Made by a program: the position numbers and the translations under genes. From the NCBI RefSeq assembly GCF_009933255.1, contig NZ_MAEI01000009.1, positions 1 to 46,862 of the forward strand: 46,862 nt of DNA, read 5' to 3'. The notes under the pieces are model-generated. The model searched no databases. It saw only the letters and a list, made by a program, of their open reading frames with translations, and was not told the DNA's origin. Within the stretch, counting starts at the first letter, position 1. Each line of letters begins with the position of its first letter. Source of the stretch: Enterococcus diestrammenae (GTDB taxonomy: Bacteria > Bacillota > Bacilli > Lactobacillales > Enterococcaceae). Shown here in pieces: positions 27,738-35,965 of the stretch.

Positions 27738-28931
27738 TTACACAAATTGGCTTTCTGTCATGCAAGCCTGATAAATCGCCAAGACATCAGCTTTTTGCAA
27801 CGGTACAAAGGCTGCCGTGGCAATACTGCTATGGTCGATGGCTTGCTGAGCCATGGCCTCAAAATCACGCTCGTCTTTGATTCCCACCTCTGGTAAGGTC
27901 ATCGGAATTTGGCATTCTTTAAAGAAGTCATACAATTTTTGAATGCCCATTTTCGCTGCAAGTTCCGGTACAGTTTCTGTGATACCCCACACCTCTCTGG
28001 CATAAGTAGCAAACTGGAAGACAGTCTCTTCGTTTAAGACATGGGCCATCCAACACGGTGTCAAAATTGCCAGCCCTACACCATGAGTGATGTCATAAAA
28101 GGCACTTAATTCGTGTTCCATCGGATGGCAAGACCAGGCACCACCTTTACCAACACCGGTCAATCCATTCAGGGCTAACGTGGAGGCCCACATCAAGTTG
28201 GCCCGGGCATCGTAGTCAGCTGGTGTTTTCAAGGCGATCCGCATATTGGCAATGGTCGCCCGCATCAAGCCTTCTGTGATACGATTTTGGACATCCACCC
28301 CGGTAACTCTGCTAAAATAGTTTTCCATCAAATGACTCAAGATATCTGCCGATCCAGCCGCTGTCTGGTAGTGATTGACCGAAAAGGTATTGGTTGGATC
28401 TAAAAAAGAAACACTTGGTAACATCGATGGACCGCCGAAACCGAGTTTTTGTTTGGTTTCTGGATTGGAAATCACCGCCCCAACGTTCATCTCAGAACCC
28501 GTAGCCGCCAAAGTCAAGATCGTAACGATTGGCAAAGCCGGTCCGGTATAACCCCGGCGTCCCAACACTAACTCCCAAGGATCATCCATGCCACTCAAAG
28601 CGAAGGCCGCCACCGCTTTGCCACAGTCAATCGTAGACCCTCCACCGATTGGTAAGACGACGTCAATGCCATGTTCTTTACATAAATCAGCGCCACGTTT
28701 TACGGTTTGCACTCGAGGATTGGGTTCTACCCCAGCTAGCTCCCACATATCAAAACCCTGTTCTGAAAGCAAAGTAGTTACGCGATCGTACAACCCATTT
28801 TTCTTGATACTGCCGCCACCGTACACCAATAACACTTTTTTGCCAAATTGAGCCAAGGCTTCCGGTAATTCCTCTAAGCGGTCCTTCCCAAAACGGATAT
28901 CTGTTGTCACATGAAAATTAAAGTTATTCAT
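27738..28931 (-). CDS. iron-containing alcohol dehydrogenase (NADPH butanol dehydrogenase/YqhD type)
   Basis: The product is 397 residues. The N-terminal Rossmann-like part has VYGGGSIKKNGLYDRV near residue 37 and LPIGGGSTIDCGKAVAAFA near 95, the cofactor-binding motifs of family III alcohol dehydrogenases. The metal site is made by Asp and His in SADILSHLMENYF and by two His in SCHPMEHELSAFYDITHGVG. The GGGS pattern after the first strand is typical of YqhD/BdhA enzymes, which prefer NADPH and reduce a range of aldehydes. It stands alone on the minus strand between terminators, just downstream of gor. Both could help remove reactive carbonyls or peroxides; that is inference. Confidence 0.9.
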   Translation of the reverse strand: MNNFNFHVTTDIRFGKDRLEELPEALAQFGKKVLLVYGGGSIKKNGLYDRVTTLLSEQGFDMWELAGVEPNPRVQTVKRGADLCKEHGIDVVLPIGGGSTIDCGKAVAAFALSGMDDPWELVLGRRGYTGPALPIVTILTLAATGSEMNVGAVISNPETKQKLGFGGPSMLPSVSFLDPTNTFSVNHYQTAAGSADILSHLMENYFSRVTGVDVQNRITEGLMRATIANMRIALKTPADYDARANLMWASTLALNGLTGVGKGGAWSCHPMEHELSAFYDITHGVGLAILTPCWMAHVLNEETVFQFATYAREVWGITETVPELAAKMGIQKLYDFFKECQIPMTLPEVGIKDERDFEAMAQQAIDHSSIATAAFVPLQKADVLAIYQACMTESQFV

Positions 28932-29035
28932 GAAGTTCCCTCCCTGATTTCGTCATAGAACAATGGTAGCATATCTAAAAAAATATGGCGCGTTGGTGGA
29001 ATGATTTGTTCAATCACATTCTTTTTCAAAATCAA

Positions 29036-29073
29036 AAAGCCGAAATTCCCGCTACAACGTGGCTTTCGGCTTT
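29036..29073 (-). terminator. terminator after gor
   Basis: AAAGCCGAAA and TTTCGGCTTT enclose an 18-base loop, with more T after the second arm on the minus strand. Confidence 0.8.
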
Positions 29074-29081
29074 GATAATTT

Positions 29082-30428
29082 TTAGCGCATCGTTACAAAT
29101 TCCTCACTACCCGTCGGATGAATGGCTACCGTGTTGTCAAAATCGGCTTTGGTCGCCCCCATCTTAATCGCTACCGCAAAGCCTTGTAACATTTCCTCCA
29201 CACCGATACCGATCCCATGAAGACCGATAATCCGTTCTTCTTGATCCAGGCAAACCAACTTCATCACACAACGTTGGCGATAATCGTTTAAAGCAAAATA
29301 CATAGGGGTAAACCGACTCTTGTATACTTTGATACGTTCAGCCCCATATTGTTTCAGGGCTTCTTCTTCGGACATACCGATAGTGGCGATGGCCGGATGA
29401 GTAAAAATCACGGTAGGAACCAGGTTGTAGTCTAGTCGCAAGTGAGTTTGCCCGTTGAACAGGCGCTCTGACAAACGCCGTCCGGCAGCAATCGCGACTG
29501 GTGTCAAATCAAGCTTGCCGATGACATCCCCCACAGCATAAACCCCCGCTACCGAAGTGTTTTGATAATCATCGACTTTAATAAAGCCTTTGTCATCTCG
29601 TTTTATTCCAGTGTTTTCCAGACATAAACTATCCGTCCGCGGTGTCCGCCCACCAGCAAACAATACCAAATCCCCTCGTAATTCTTGACCATTGGCAAAG
29701 CTGACACAAAAACCCGCCGCTTCTCTAGTAATTTTTTCAGCCACATACTCCGGATACAAAGCCATACCGCTTTCTCGATACAATTCTACCAAGTTATCGC
29801 TGAGCATCCGATCAAACGTCCGCAGTGGTCGCTCTTTACGATAAGCCCAGCTCGTTTTGATCCCCAATTCGTGACAGACACCCGCTAGTTCCGCTGCAAT
29901 ATAGCCAGCTCCAAGGATGATGATGGATTCCGGCTTCTCCTGCAAGGCAAAAAAATCGTCAGAATCAATGGCCATCTCCCCGCCCGGCACAGACATCAAG
30001 GAAGGTCGGCCACCAGTAGCAATCAAAATATGCGGCGCAGTGTATTGCTGTCCTTCGACGACAACTACATGATCCGATTCAAAATGGGCAAATCCCCGAA
30101 GGACCTCCACATGATTATGATCCAATCCCCGCTGATAGGCTCCGTGAAGGAAATCGATATAGTGTTCGCGACGCTGCACCAGTTCGCCAAAATCAAATTT
30201 TTCCAAAGATGCCGTGATGCCATAACCAGCTGTATCTCGCTGCAACATAGTCAGCATTTCTGAAGCTTGCCACATCACTTTTTTCGGCACACATCCTACA
30301 TTGACACACGTGCCTCCTAACGCTTTACCTTCAATCAATAATACTCGTGCCCCGTGCTCACCCGCGCGATTTGCTGAAGCAATCCCACCAGAGCCGCCAC
30401 CAATCACGATATAGTCGTATGTTTTCAT
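29082..30428 (-). CDS. gor: glutathione-disulfide reductase
   Basis: The product is 448 residues, the normal length. The FAD motif [19 protein letters not shown] lies near residues 9-27. The redox-active disulfide is Cys41/Cys46 in [13 protein letters not shown]. The NADP-binding motif is [13 protein letters not shown], and the C-terminal partner His is in [10 protein letters not shown]. It reduces oxidised glutathione with NADPH. Several enterococci make glutathione with the fused enzyme GshF, which is not in this window. The ribosome binding site is weak (AGAAGAC). An inverted repeat lies just ahead of the start, and an IS607-type element is inserted upstream, so native promoter sequence may have been displaced. 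Confidence 0.93.
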   Translation of the reverse strand: MKTYDYIVIGGGSGGIASANRAGEHGARVLLIEGKALGGTCVNVGCVPKKVMWQASEMLTMLQRDTAGYGITASLEKFDFGELVQRREHYIDFLHGAYQRGLDHNHVEVLRGFAHFESDHVVVVEGQQYTAPHILIATGGRPSLMSVPGGEMAIDSDDFFALQEKPESIIILGAGYIAAELAGVCHELGIKTSWAYRKERPLRTFDRMLSDNLVELYRESGMALYPEYVAEKITREAAGFCVSFANGQELRGDLVLFAGGRTPRTDSLCLENTGIKRDDKGFIKVDDYQNTSVAGVYAVGDVIGKLDLTPVAIAAGRRLSERLFNGQTHLRLDYNLVPTVIFTHPAIATIGMSEEEALKQYGAERIKVYKSRFTPMYFALNDYRQRCVMKLVCLDQEERIIGLHGIGIGVEEMLQGFAVAIKMGATKADFDNTVAIHPTGSEEFVTMR

Positions 30429-30445
30429 GTCTTCTGCTACTCAAA

Positions 30446-30467
30446 ATATGGACAAATCTATCCATAT
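30446..30467. promoter_or_regulatory. inverted repeat just upstream of gor
   Basis: ATATGGA and TCCATAT are separated by eight bases, centred about 28 bases ahead of the gor start codon. It may be an operator or part of the end structure of the neighbouring IS607-type element. Confidence 0.3.
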
Positions 30468-30499
30468 CGAGAAATCTAAAAGAACTAGATTATTACTGC

Positions 30500-30640
30500 T
30501 TCATCGAACTCCATTTTGCCAAGTCCTCGCTACTCTGGTTGGTATAGCTCTCCACAGTCGTAAATTCCCGATTTAGCCTATCGGTACAAATACAAAATTG
30601 CTTGTTTAAGCGATTACTTCGTATTCTTTCGCATCTCTTA
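30500..30640 (-). ncRNA. possible omega (guide) RNA region at the tnpB 3' end
   Basis: TnpB nucleases use an RNA made from the 3' end of their own gene and the right end of the element. Here that would cover the last codons of tnpB and about 100 bases beyond. This part is conserved-looking and contains CTGTGGAGAGC, then GGAGTTCGATGAAGCAG near 30505. The guide would be copied from the flank just past the element end. This is inferred from the family; no direct sequence proof of the RNA ends is available. Confidence 0.35.
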
Positions 30641-31802
30641 GATTGAAACTTGCATTTACATCACGATCCTCCACATAACCACAGTGGTCACATTTGTAGA
30701 TTCGGTCTGATAATCTCAAGTCAATCTTTTTCGATCCGCAACAATGACACAGTTTCGAACTTGGATAGAAACGATGAACCATACGTAATTCAAAATAACC
30801 ATGTTTAGCTTTTTGCTCTAATTTCATTCGAATTCCATATAGTTTTTGTTGGGAAATTGCTTTCGAAAGATAGCGATTCTTCATCATTCCAGAAATATTC
30901 AAATCTTCAATCGTAATGTAGCCCGGCTTGGTTTTCGCCATTTCGTGGACCATCTTATTTTGAAAATCGTTACGAATATTCGTTAATTGTTGATGAATTT
31001 TTTGTACTTTCAAGGTTTGTTTTTGGATGTTTTGTCGAGTAGACTCTCCTTTCGAAATTTCTTTGTTTTGAATCCGTCGTTTTTCACTTTCGTATTTTCT
31101 CGAAAGCCGGCGTTGTTCCCTTCGCAATCGTTTTTCAAGACTGCGAATTTTACTGGATTTATTAATGTTTTCATAAACAGCACCATTAGATCCGGTAGCG
31201 GTGTGTGTGATGCCAAAATCATATCCATGTCCTTCGTTTTGGGGTTCAGGAACTACCTTTGCATAAGAATCCGGAACTTCAACAAGCACTGATACATAGT
31301 AACGATTCGCTTTGATAGAAACTGTTCCGCTTTTGATGATTTGATTCTCATCATGTTTTGGAAGATAACCTTTTTCTTTCAATTTAACCCAACCAAGAGT
31401 TGGGATTTTAATACGATGTCTTTCACAAGCAATGACCGTTTTAGAATCATTTTTAACGAAATACATTTGTACATTTTGTCGATTCTTTTTCTTAAACTGA
31501 GGGTAGTTTGCTTTCCCTTGAAAGAATTGCTTAAATGCTTTTTCCGTATTTAAGATGCCTTGTTTTATTGCTTTGGAAGAAACCTTTTTTATCCATGACT
31601 GATCAGGATGCATCGGAAGATACGTGTTGTTTAACCATTTGGAAAAGGTCATAGCTGAAACAAACTTTCCACCATTGGCGTAAACATCATTATTGTGAGC
31701 AAGGTACATGTTTTTGATATAACGAATCGTACCAATCGTAGCGTTAATTTTTTGTTTTTGTTTGGTGTTGGGATTGAGTTCGGTCTTGTAAGTGAGCAAC
31801 AC
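30606..31802 (-). CDS. tnpB: TnpB, RNA-guided RuvC-type nuclease of the IS607/IS605 family
   Basis: The product is about 398 residues if it starts at the GTG at 31802, preceded by AAGGTGA; the normal protein starts here with VLLTYKTELNPNTKQKQKI. The same frame is open upstream into tnpA. The RuvC triad appears complete: Asp in GYDFGITHTATGSNG, Glu in YITIEDLNISGMM, and Asp in CGYVEDRDVNASFNL. A zinc ribbon with CHCCGSKK and CDHCG lies between the last two. TnpB cuts DNA next to a short target motif, guided by its omega RNA, and helps the element persist. Unlike its TnpA partner it looks fully functional. Confidence 0.88.
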   Translation of the reverse strand: MLLTYKTELNPNTKQKQKINATIGTIRYIKNMYLAHNNDVYANGGKFVSAMTFSKWLNNTYLPMHPDQSWIKKVSSKAIKQGILNTEKAFKQFFQGKANYPQFKKKNRQNVQMYFVKNDSKTVIACERHRIKIPTLGWVKLKEKGYLPKHDENQIIKSGTVSIKANRYYVSVLVEVPDSYAKVVPEPQNEGHGYDFGITHTATGSNGAVYENINKSSKIRSLEKRLRREQRRLSRKYESEKRRIQNKEISKGESTRQNIQKQTLKVQKIHQQLTNIRNDFQNKMVHEMAKTKPGYITIEDLNISGMMKNRYLSKAISQQKLYGIRMKLEQKAKHGYFELRMVHRFYPSSKLCHCCGSKKIDLRLSDRIYKCDHCGYVEDRDVNASFNLRDAKEYEVIA

Positions 31803-32387
31803 TTGGATCACCTTCAATCTTTTTTTATACTTACGTAACCCATAGATTCGGCAACTAAACACATGAATAATAGACACTAGATCTTCAACAAGTTCTTGTT
31901 GTGGCGATAGATCTGGATTATTTAAAACGATGATTTTCGTATCAAATTTCCCACAAAAAGACTCAAACCAGTAGTAGCCAAACCGAACAAACCTATCATT
32001 GTACGTAATATAGATTGTGTCGATTTCGTTATTCATTACTTGGTCTAACAAAAGATTCCATTTTTTACGTTTATAGTTCAGGCCGCTACCAATATCTTGA
32101 ATAATATCATCTAAAATAATGCCTCTGCCATTTGCAAAATGGCGTAGAAAATCAATTTGATTTAGCAGGTCATCTTTTTGTCCTGTATTAGAAACTCTTG
32201 CATAGGCAATATGTCTTCGATTCGGAGTGGCCTCATCATGAAAATAGTCTCAAACTTGATCTTCAGTATAATATCTTCGATTGGTTGGTGTGCGATGTGC
32301 TTTTAAATTTCCACTCATATCCCATCTCTGTAAAGTTTTTACAGAGACACCAAGACGCTTTGCCATATCTTTTGGTTTAATACTCAT
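31748..32387 (-). pseudogene. tnpA: IS607-type serine recombinase TnpA with a stop codon and a probable frameshift
   Basis: The start at 32387 follows GAGGTGAT. The N-terminus is a MerR-like HTH, MSIKPKDMAKRLGVSVKTLQ then RWDMSGNLKAHRTPTNRRYY. The serine recombinase domain has the catalytic Ser in IAYARVSNTGQKDD, then YNDRFVRFGYYWFESF and VFSCRIYGLRKYKK. A TGA follows EDQV, probably a Trp codon once. Near the end, a run of seven A (31820-31826) keeps the frame joined to tnpB. With one more A it would read KKKIEGDPSVAHLQDR and end in the tnpB overlap (31748), as I would expect for this family. The product is probably not active. Confidence 0.8.
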
Positions 32388-32660
32388 CTAATCACCTCAG
32401 ATTAATTATGCCAAAGATACGACTACTCGTCTGTTTTTGTCTATTTTTGTCTACGCATTTGATTGTAGTTGCATCACTTCTTTAGTCTCCCTGATTGACA
32501 AATAGGTAAATGGCGATGAGTCTTTTCCTACCGACAACTAAGGAATGATTACCTAGATTTTACCAAAAGCAGTGGAAAATTTCATTGGGGGATTGACGAG
32601 TGTTTTGTTATTGACACTAGACTGTCTTATGTCTACTCAAAAATTAGTCTTTCTTAAAAG
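32388..32660. other. left end of the IS607-type element and old flanking DNA
   Basis: About 270 bases between the tnpA start and the terminator of the U32 genes. It must include the left end of the element and perhaps displaced upstream sequence of gor. The ten-base sequence CTACTCAAAA occurs both here (32632) and ahead of gor (30437), but it need not be meaningful. I see no gene. Confidence 0.4.
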
Positions 32661-32666
32661 CACCCC

Positions 32667-32700
32667 AAAAAGCTCCCGAGTTCATCCCTCGGGAGCTTTT
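32667..32700 (-). terminator. terminator after the U32-family gene pair
   Basis: AAAAGCTCCCGAG and CTCGGGAGCTTTT form a perfect 13-base-pair stem around seven bases, five bases from the stop codon. Confidence 0.9.
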
Positions 32701-32704
32701 ACGG

Positions 32705-33967
32705 CTATTTTTTTGGTTCTTCCTTCTTTTTCCGGATCATATCTCCCACATGCACGGGTTGCGCCACTGGCATGGTCAAAAGCATCATGGGATTTGGCGC
32801 TCGATCAATGGACTCGCCATCTTCGTTGTACATCACCGTTACAGATTGATGAAAATGTTGAAATCCTGGTCCGTAAAACTCGATTTCATCTCCGACAGAG
32901 AAATGATTGCGTTGCCGTACAGTCGCCATCTTGGTGGCGGCATCATAAGCCAGCACTTCGCCAATAAAAGTATATTGAGGAATTTTACGGCGCGGACCAA
33001 AAAGTTGATCTTCATCTGTTGGGGTGTGGTAGTAGAAGCCATCAGAAAGTTCCCGTTGTGCAACTTTCCATAGTTCATCAATCCATTCTTGTTTGCACAC
33101 CCAATTTTCCGGATCTGCCATATAACTATCAACAGCGGCTTTGTAGACGTTGGTCACTGTGGAAACGTAATGGATGGACTTCATTCGTCCCTCGATTTTG
33201 AAGCTGTTTACGCCATTTTCGATCAAGTCGGGAATGTGTTGAATCATGCTCATATCCACTGCACTCATACTGTAAGGTTCCGTCACTTGACCTTTATCTA
33301 CCAAACTTTGGTGGGCTTCAGTTCCAAAAGGCATATCAAATAAGTCGTATTTCCAACGGCAAGATTGGGAACAGCCACCGCGGTTTGCGTCCCGCATCGA
33401 CATATGATTGGATAACACACAACGGCCAGAATAAGAAATGCACATGGCCCCATGAACGAAGGCTTCAATTTCAATGTCCGAGTGGGCACGAATCATAGCG
33501 ACCTCGGCCATGGAAACTTCTCGAGCCAATACTACCCGTTCCAAGCCTTCTTCTTTCCAAAATTCCAACGTCTCCCAGTTTGTTGCCGAAGCTTGGGTAG
33601 ACAAATGCACTGGTAAGCCCGGCGCTTCCGTGATACAAATTTCAATCAATGCCGGATCAGATACGATAACTGCGGAAATCCCAACATCTCGTAAGTTACG
33701 GAAAAACTCGCCAGCACCTTCTTGATTGCCTTCGTGGGTGACCATATTCGCTGCTACATAAACCTTGGCATCATGTTCGCGGGCATAGGCCACCCCTTCT
33801 GCCATCTGTTCATAAGTAAAATTCCCCGCACGACTGCGCAACCCATAGGCATTGCCACCGATATACACGGCATCCGCGCCATAATGAATGGCCGTTTTTA
33901 GTTTTTCTAACGTACCGGCTGGAGCCAAAACCTCCGGCCGTTTCAAAGCTGTTTTCGTGGTGCTCAT
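32705..33967 (-). CDS. trhP2: U32-family protein, prephenate-dependent tRNA uridine hydroxylase type (TrhP2/YrrO-like)
   Basis: The product is 420 residues. It starts with the U32 pattern RPEVLAPAGTLEKLKTAIHY and GADAVYIGGNAYGLRSRAGN. The family's cysteine cluster is present: MCISYSGRCVLSNHMSMRDAN then RGGCSQSCRWKYDL, four Cys that bind an iron-sulfur cluster in related proteins. The C-terminal 90 residues form a separate beta domain (GEVLAYDAATKMATVRQRNHF). In Bacillus subtilis the YrrN/YrrO pair (TrhP1/TrhP2) makes 5-hydroxyuridine at tRNA position 34 under prephenate-dependent conditions. It is annotated as a peptidase in many genomes, but protease activity is doubtful. The RBS is AAGGAG. 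Confidence 0.82.
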   Translation of the reverse strand: MSTTKTALKRPEVLAPAGTLEKLKTAIHYGADAVYIGGNAYGLRSRAGNFTYEQMAEGVAYAREHDAKVYVAANMVTHEGNQEGAGEFFRNLRDVGISAVIVSDPALIEICITEAPGLPVHLSTQASATNWETLEFWKEEGLERVVLAREVSMAEVAMIRAHSDIEIEAFVHGAMCISYSGRCVLSNHMSMRDANRGGCSQSCRWKYDLFDMPFGTEAHQSLVDKGQVTEPYSMSAVDMSMIQHIPDLIENGVNSFKIEGRMKSIHYVSTVTNVYKAAVDSYMADPENWVCKQEWIDELWKVAQRELSDGFYYHTPTDEDQLFGPRRKIPQYTFIGEVLAYDAATKMATVRQRNHFSVGDEIEFYGPGFQHFHQSVTVMYNEDGESIDRAPNPMMLLTMPVAQPVHVGDMIRKKKEEPKK

Positions 33968-33997
33968 CTTTTTCGTCTCCTTTAATAACTAACCCAA

Positions 33998-34921
33998 CTA
34001 GCGAATTTTCTTAGGATCAATCCCATAAAAGCCGGTGTCTAGACCGCGATTTGCCGGGTGCAACTGTTGTACTTCTGCCGCTAACTGGGCGCCATCAGCT
34101 ACCGTCCAGTTTCCTGATTCCAACAAGTGGCGGGCTTTATCAAAACAGCCGGCGATTTTTACAAAATTAGCCCCGGGAGACAAGACACCATCTAGCTTCC
34201 AAGTCGTAAAACCTGCCTCTGCTAATTCGCCAACTTGTTCCATCAAAGACACATCATTGGAAGCAAAAATATGCGTCCCATGGCTATCTTCATAAATCGA
34301 ATAATGGGTATTCTCATCTTGCGGATCTGACAAAAAGAGTCCTCGTTCCCGTGTAACTGCCTCGTCTTGCTTCGTAAAACGATAATAATTTTCCAATAAA
34401 GGGCGTTTTGATTGATGGATACAAGTCGCCCCGTATACCAACACTTCAGTGGGAATTGCCAACTGTGGAGCCATTTTCACCATTTCTGCAAAAGGAACTT
34501 CCCGAGCTAAAACTGCGCCTACCGCTCCTTTTTTGTGCCAAAAATTGATTTGGCGAGCATTGGTTACTAAGGTTTCCGCATCATAAACAAAAGGCAAGGC
34601 CAGCTCCGGATTTTTTTTCATAACATAAACAATCCCGGGATCACCAACTAATACCCGATCCACAGCGATTTCTTTCAAAAAAGCTAAGTATTCCGGCAAG
34701 CGTTGCATTTTTTCTGGATGCATGATGCCATTCACAGCCACTTCTGCCGTTTTTCCAGCAGCATGAATCACTTCCACTAGTTCCCGCTGCTCTTCTCGAC
34801 TAGAATCTGCCGGCAAACGTAAGCCAAACATTTCCTCGCCAAAGACCAGCGTATCCACACCAACAGCAAGTAGCTCTTGTGCTTGCGTCAAGGATTCACA
34901 AGTCGCTTTCAATTCTATCAT
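33998..34921 (-). CDS. trhP1: U32-family protein, TrhP1/YrrN-like partner
   Basis: The product is 307 residues, shorter than its neighbour and without the C-terminal beta domain. It begins MIELKATCESLTQAQELLAV and has VDTLVFGEEMFGLRLPADSS and VLVYGATCIHQSKRPLLENYYR, the U32 pattern with only one of the four cluster cysteines. This matches YrrN of Bacillus, the partner of YrrO. The two genes are 30 bases apart on the same strand, so they are one operon. They likely act together on the wobble uridine of tRNAs. A methyltransferase like TrmR is not next to them. The upstream 300 bases hold only the terminator of the preceding gene. Confidence 0.78.
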   Translation of the reverse strand: MIELKATCESLTQAQELLAVGVDTLVFGEEMFGLRLPADSSREEQRELVEVIHAAGKTAEVAVNGIMHPEKMQRLPEYLAFLKEIAVDRVLVGDPGIVYVMKKNPELALPFVYDAETLVTNARQINFWHKKGAVGAVLAREVPFAEMVKMAPQLAIPTEVLVYGATCIHQSKRPLLENYYRFTKQDEAVTRERGLFLSDPQDENTHYSIYEDSHGTHIFASNDVSLMEQVGELAEAGFTTWKLDGVLSPGANFVKIAGCFDKARHLLESGNWTVADGAQLAAEVQQLHPANRGLDTGFYGIDPKKIR

Positions 34922-35112
34922 CTTGAAGACTCCTATCTCGTATTAAAGATTAAATTTAATAAAACTAAATTTAACCGTTCATTTCAGGCTATTTCCAACC
35001 CGACTATCCTATCATAAAACAGCGCTACAAGACAATTTGCCAGTTTTTTCACAAACTTATTTAAGCAATAGCCGGTTTTGATTGGTCCGTAACAACTTCT
35101 CAAAAATAACAT

Positions 35113-35144
35113 AAAAAAGCCGCTACTGTCAGCAGTAGTCGGCT
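35113..35144 (-). terminator. terminator after the Cys-rich hypothetical gene
   Basis: AGCCG-CTACTG and CAGTAG-CGGCT pair with one bulge, followed by six T on the minus strand. The rest of 34922-35221 has no recognisable gene. Confidence 0.75.
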
Positions 35145-35221
35145 GAATTTAAGAATTTCACAAATAAGCTTCGCAAGCTTGCAGTAGGTTTTTCCTAGCT
35201 AGAAAACTTGGTCGAAAAGCT

Positions 35222-35716
35222 TCAATCAAATACCTCGTACCGTGCTTTCACCCAGCGCCAAGGTACACCGGTCAATTCTAGCGCTGCCTCTTTCAAAATC
35301 GGCAAGCTTGCCTCATGGGTGGTCTGCACCGAAACACTAGCAAATCCCTGGGGCCAATCATAAACTAGCTCATTTAGACTGGTGGACTGCTCACAACAGG
35401 GCGTCGTCACTGTCAAATCATAAAAACCGTGTGTTCGAGCATAAAAAGCGGCCATTTTTTGATGCCACCACATCGGGTCAAGTGCTGCATCACAAAAAGG
35501 ACAGCAAATCCCATGAAATTCTTCACCAGCATCGATAAACTGCACTCGTTCGGTGATTTCCAAGCGATTGTCGTCATTGATTGTTTTCATTTTTTGCTCA
35601 AAAGGTACCACCAACTCCTCCGGCAACTCAAAGAAGGGATCTTGGGGAATTAATTTGTATACGATAGCAGGCACAGTCAGTTGCTCCTTTTTGAATAATC
35701 GAAAACTTTTCTCCAT
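35222..35716 (-). CDS. Cys-rich protein of unknown function
   Basis: The product is 164 residues, with no signal or membrane segment. Two cysteine groups, GICCPFCDAALDP near residue 70 and TTPCCEQSTS near 105, probably bind one zinc ion as a CxxC-CC knuckle. Between them lies an aromatic part, MWWHQKMAAFYARTHGFYDL. The C-terminus has GVPWRWVKARYEVFD. I do not recognise the family. It is a single gene between clpC and the tRNA-hydroxylation pair, with its own terminator. The ATG at 35716 has a GGAG-type site just ahead. It is probably a real cytosolic protein. Confidence 0.7.
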   Translation of the reverse strand: MEKSFRLFKKEQLTVPAIVYKLIPQDPFFELPEELVVPFEQKMKTINDDNRLEITERVQFIDAGEEFHGICCPFCDAALDPMWWHQKMAAFYARTHGFYDLTVTTPCCEQSTSLNELVYDWPQGFASVSVQTTHEASLPILKEAALELTGVPWRWVKARYEVFD

Positions 35717-35904
35717 TATAAACCACTGATTTCGTAAAGGCTAGTTCATGAAAGCCGGCCGATCTAGCTACCGTCAACCCAATTCCTAGGTCGCTAAATT
35801 TCACCTTTTTCGGCCATCACAATGTCGGCATGATAAGCCACTTAATTCCTGATACATCAAGCTTTTTGGAGCTTAATTTTCTATAAGTTCTTTATCTATA
35901 AAAA

Positions 35905-35943
35905 AAGGAGCCCTGCCATCAACTCTTGATAGCAGAACTCCTT
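35905..35943 (-). terminator. terminator after clpC
   Basis: On the minus strand AAGGAG, CTGC and ATCAA pair in order with TTGAT, GCAG and CTCCTT around a GAG loop, then seven T. Confidence 0.85.
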
Positions 35944-35965
35944 CATCAATCTGACTGGAAAAATC

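Larger units (their letters stand above)
30480..32540 (-). mobile_element. IS607-family element with dead TnpA and intact TnpB
   Basis: The limits are approximate because IS607 elements have no terminal inverted repeats or target duplication. The element carries a serine-recombinase tnpA followed by tnpB. tnpA has an in-frame stop codon and is joined in frame to tnpB. It lies between gor and the tRNA-hydroxylation genes. It is probably unable to move by itself. Confidence 0.75.

Noticed and set aside
30437..32641. Ten-base direct repeat CTACTCAAAA on both sides of the IS607-type element
   Set aside because: IS607 elements do not make target duplications, the repeats are at unequal distances from the genes, and ten A/T-rich bases can recur by chance.
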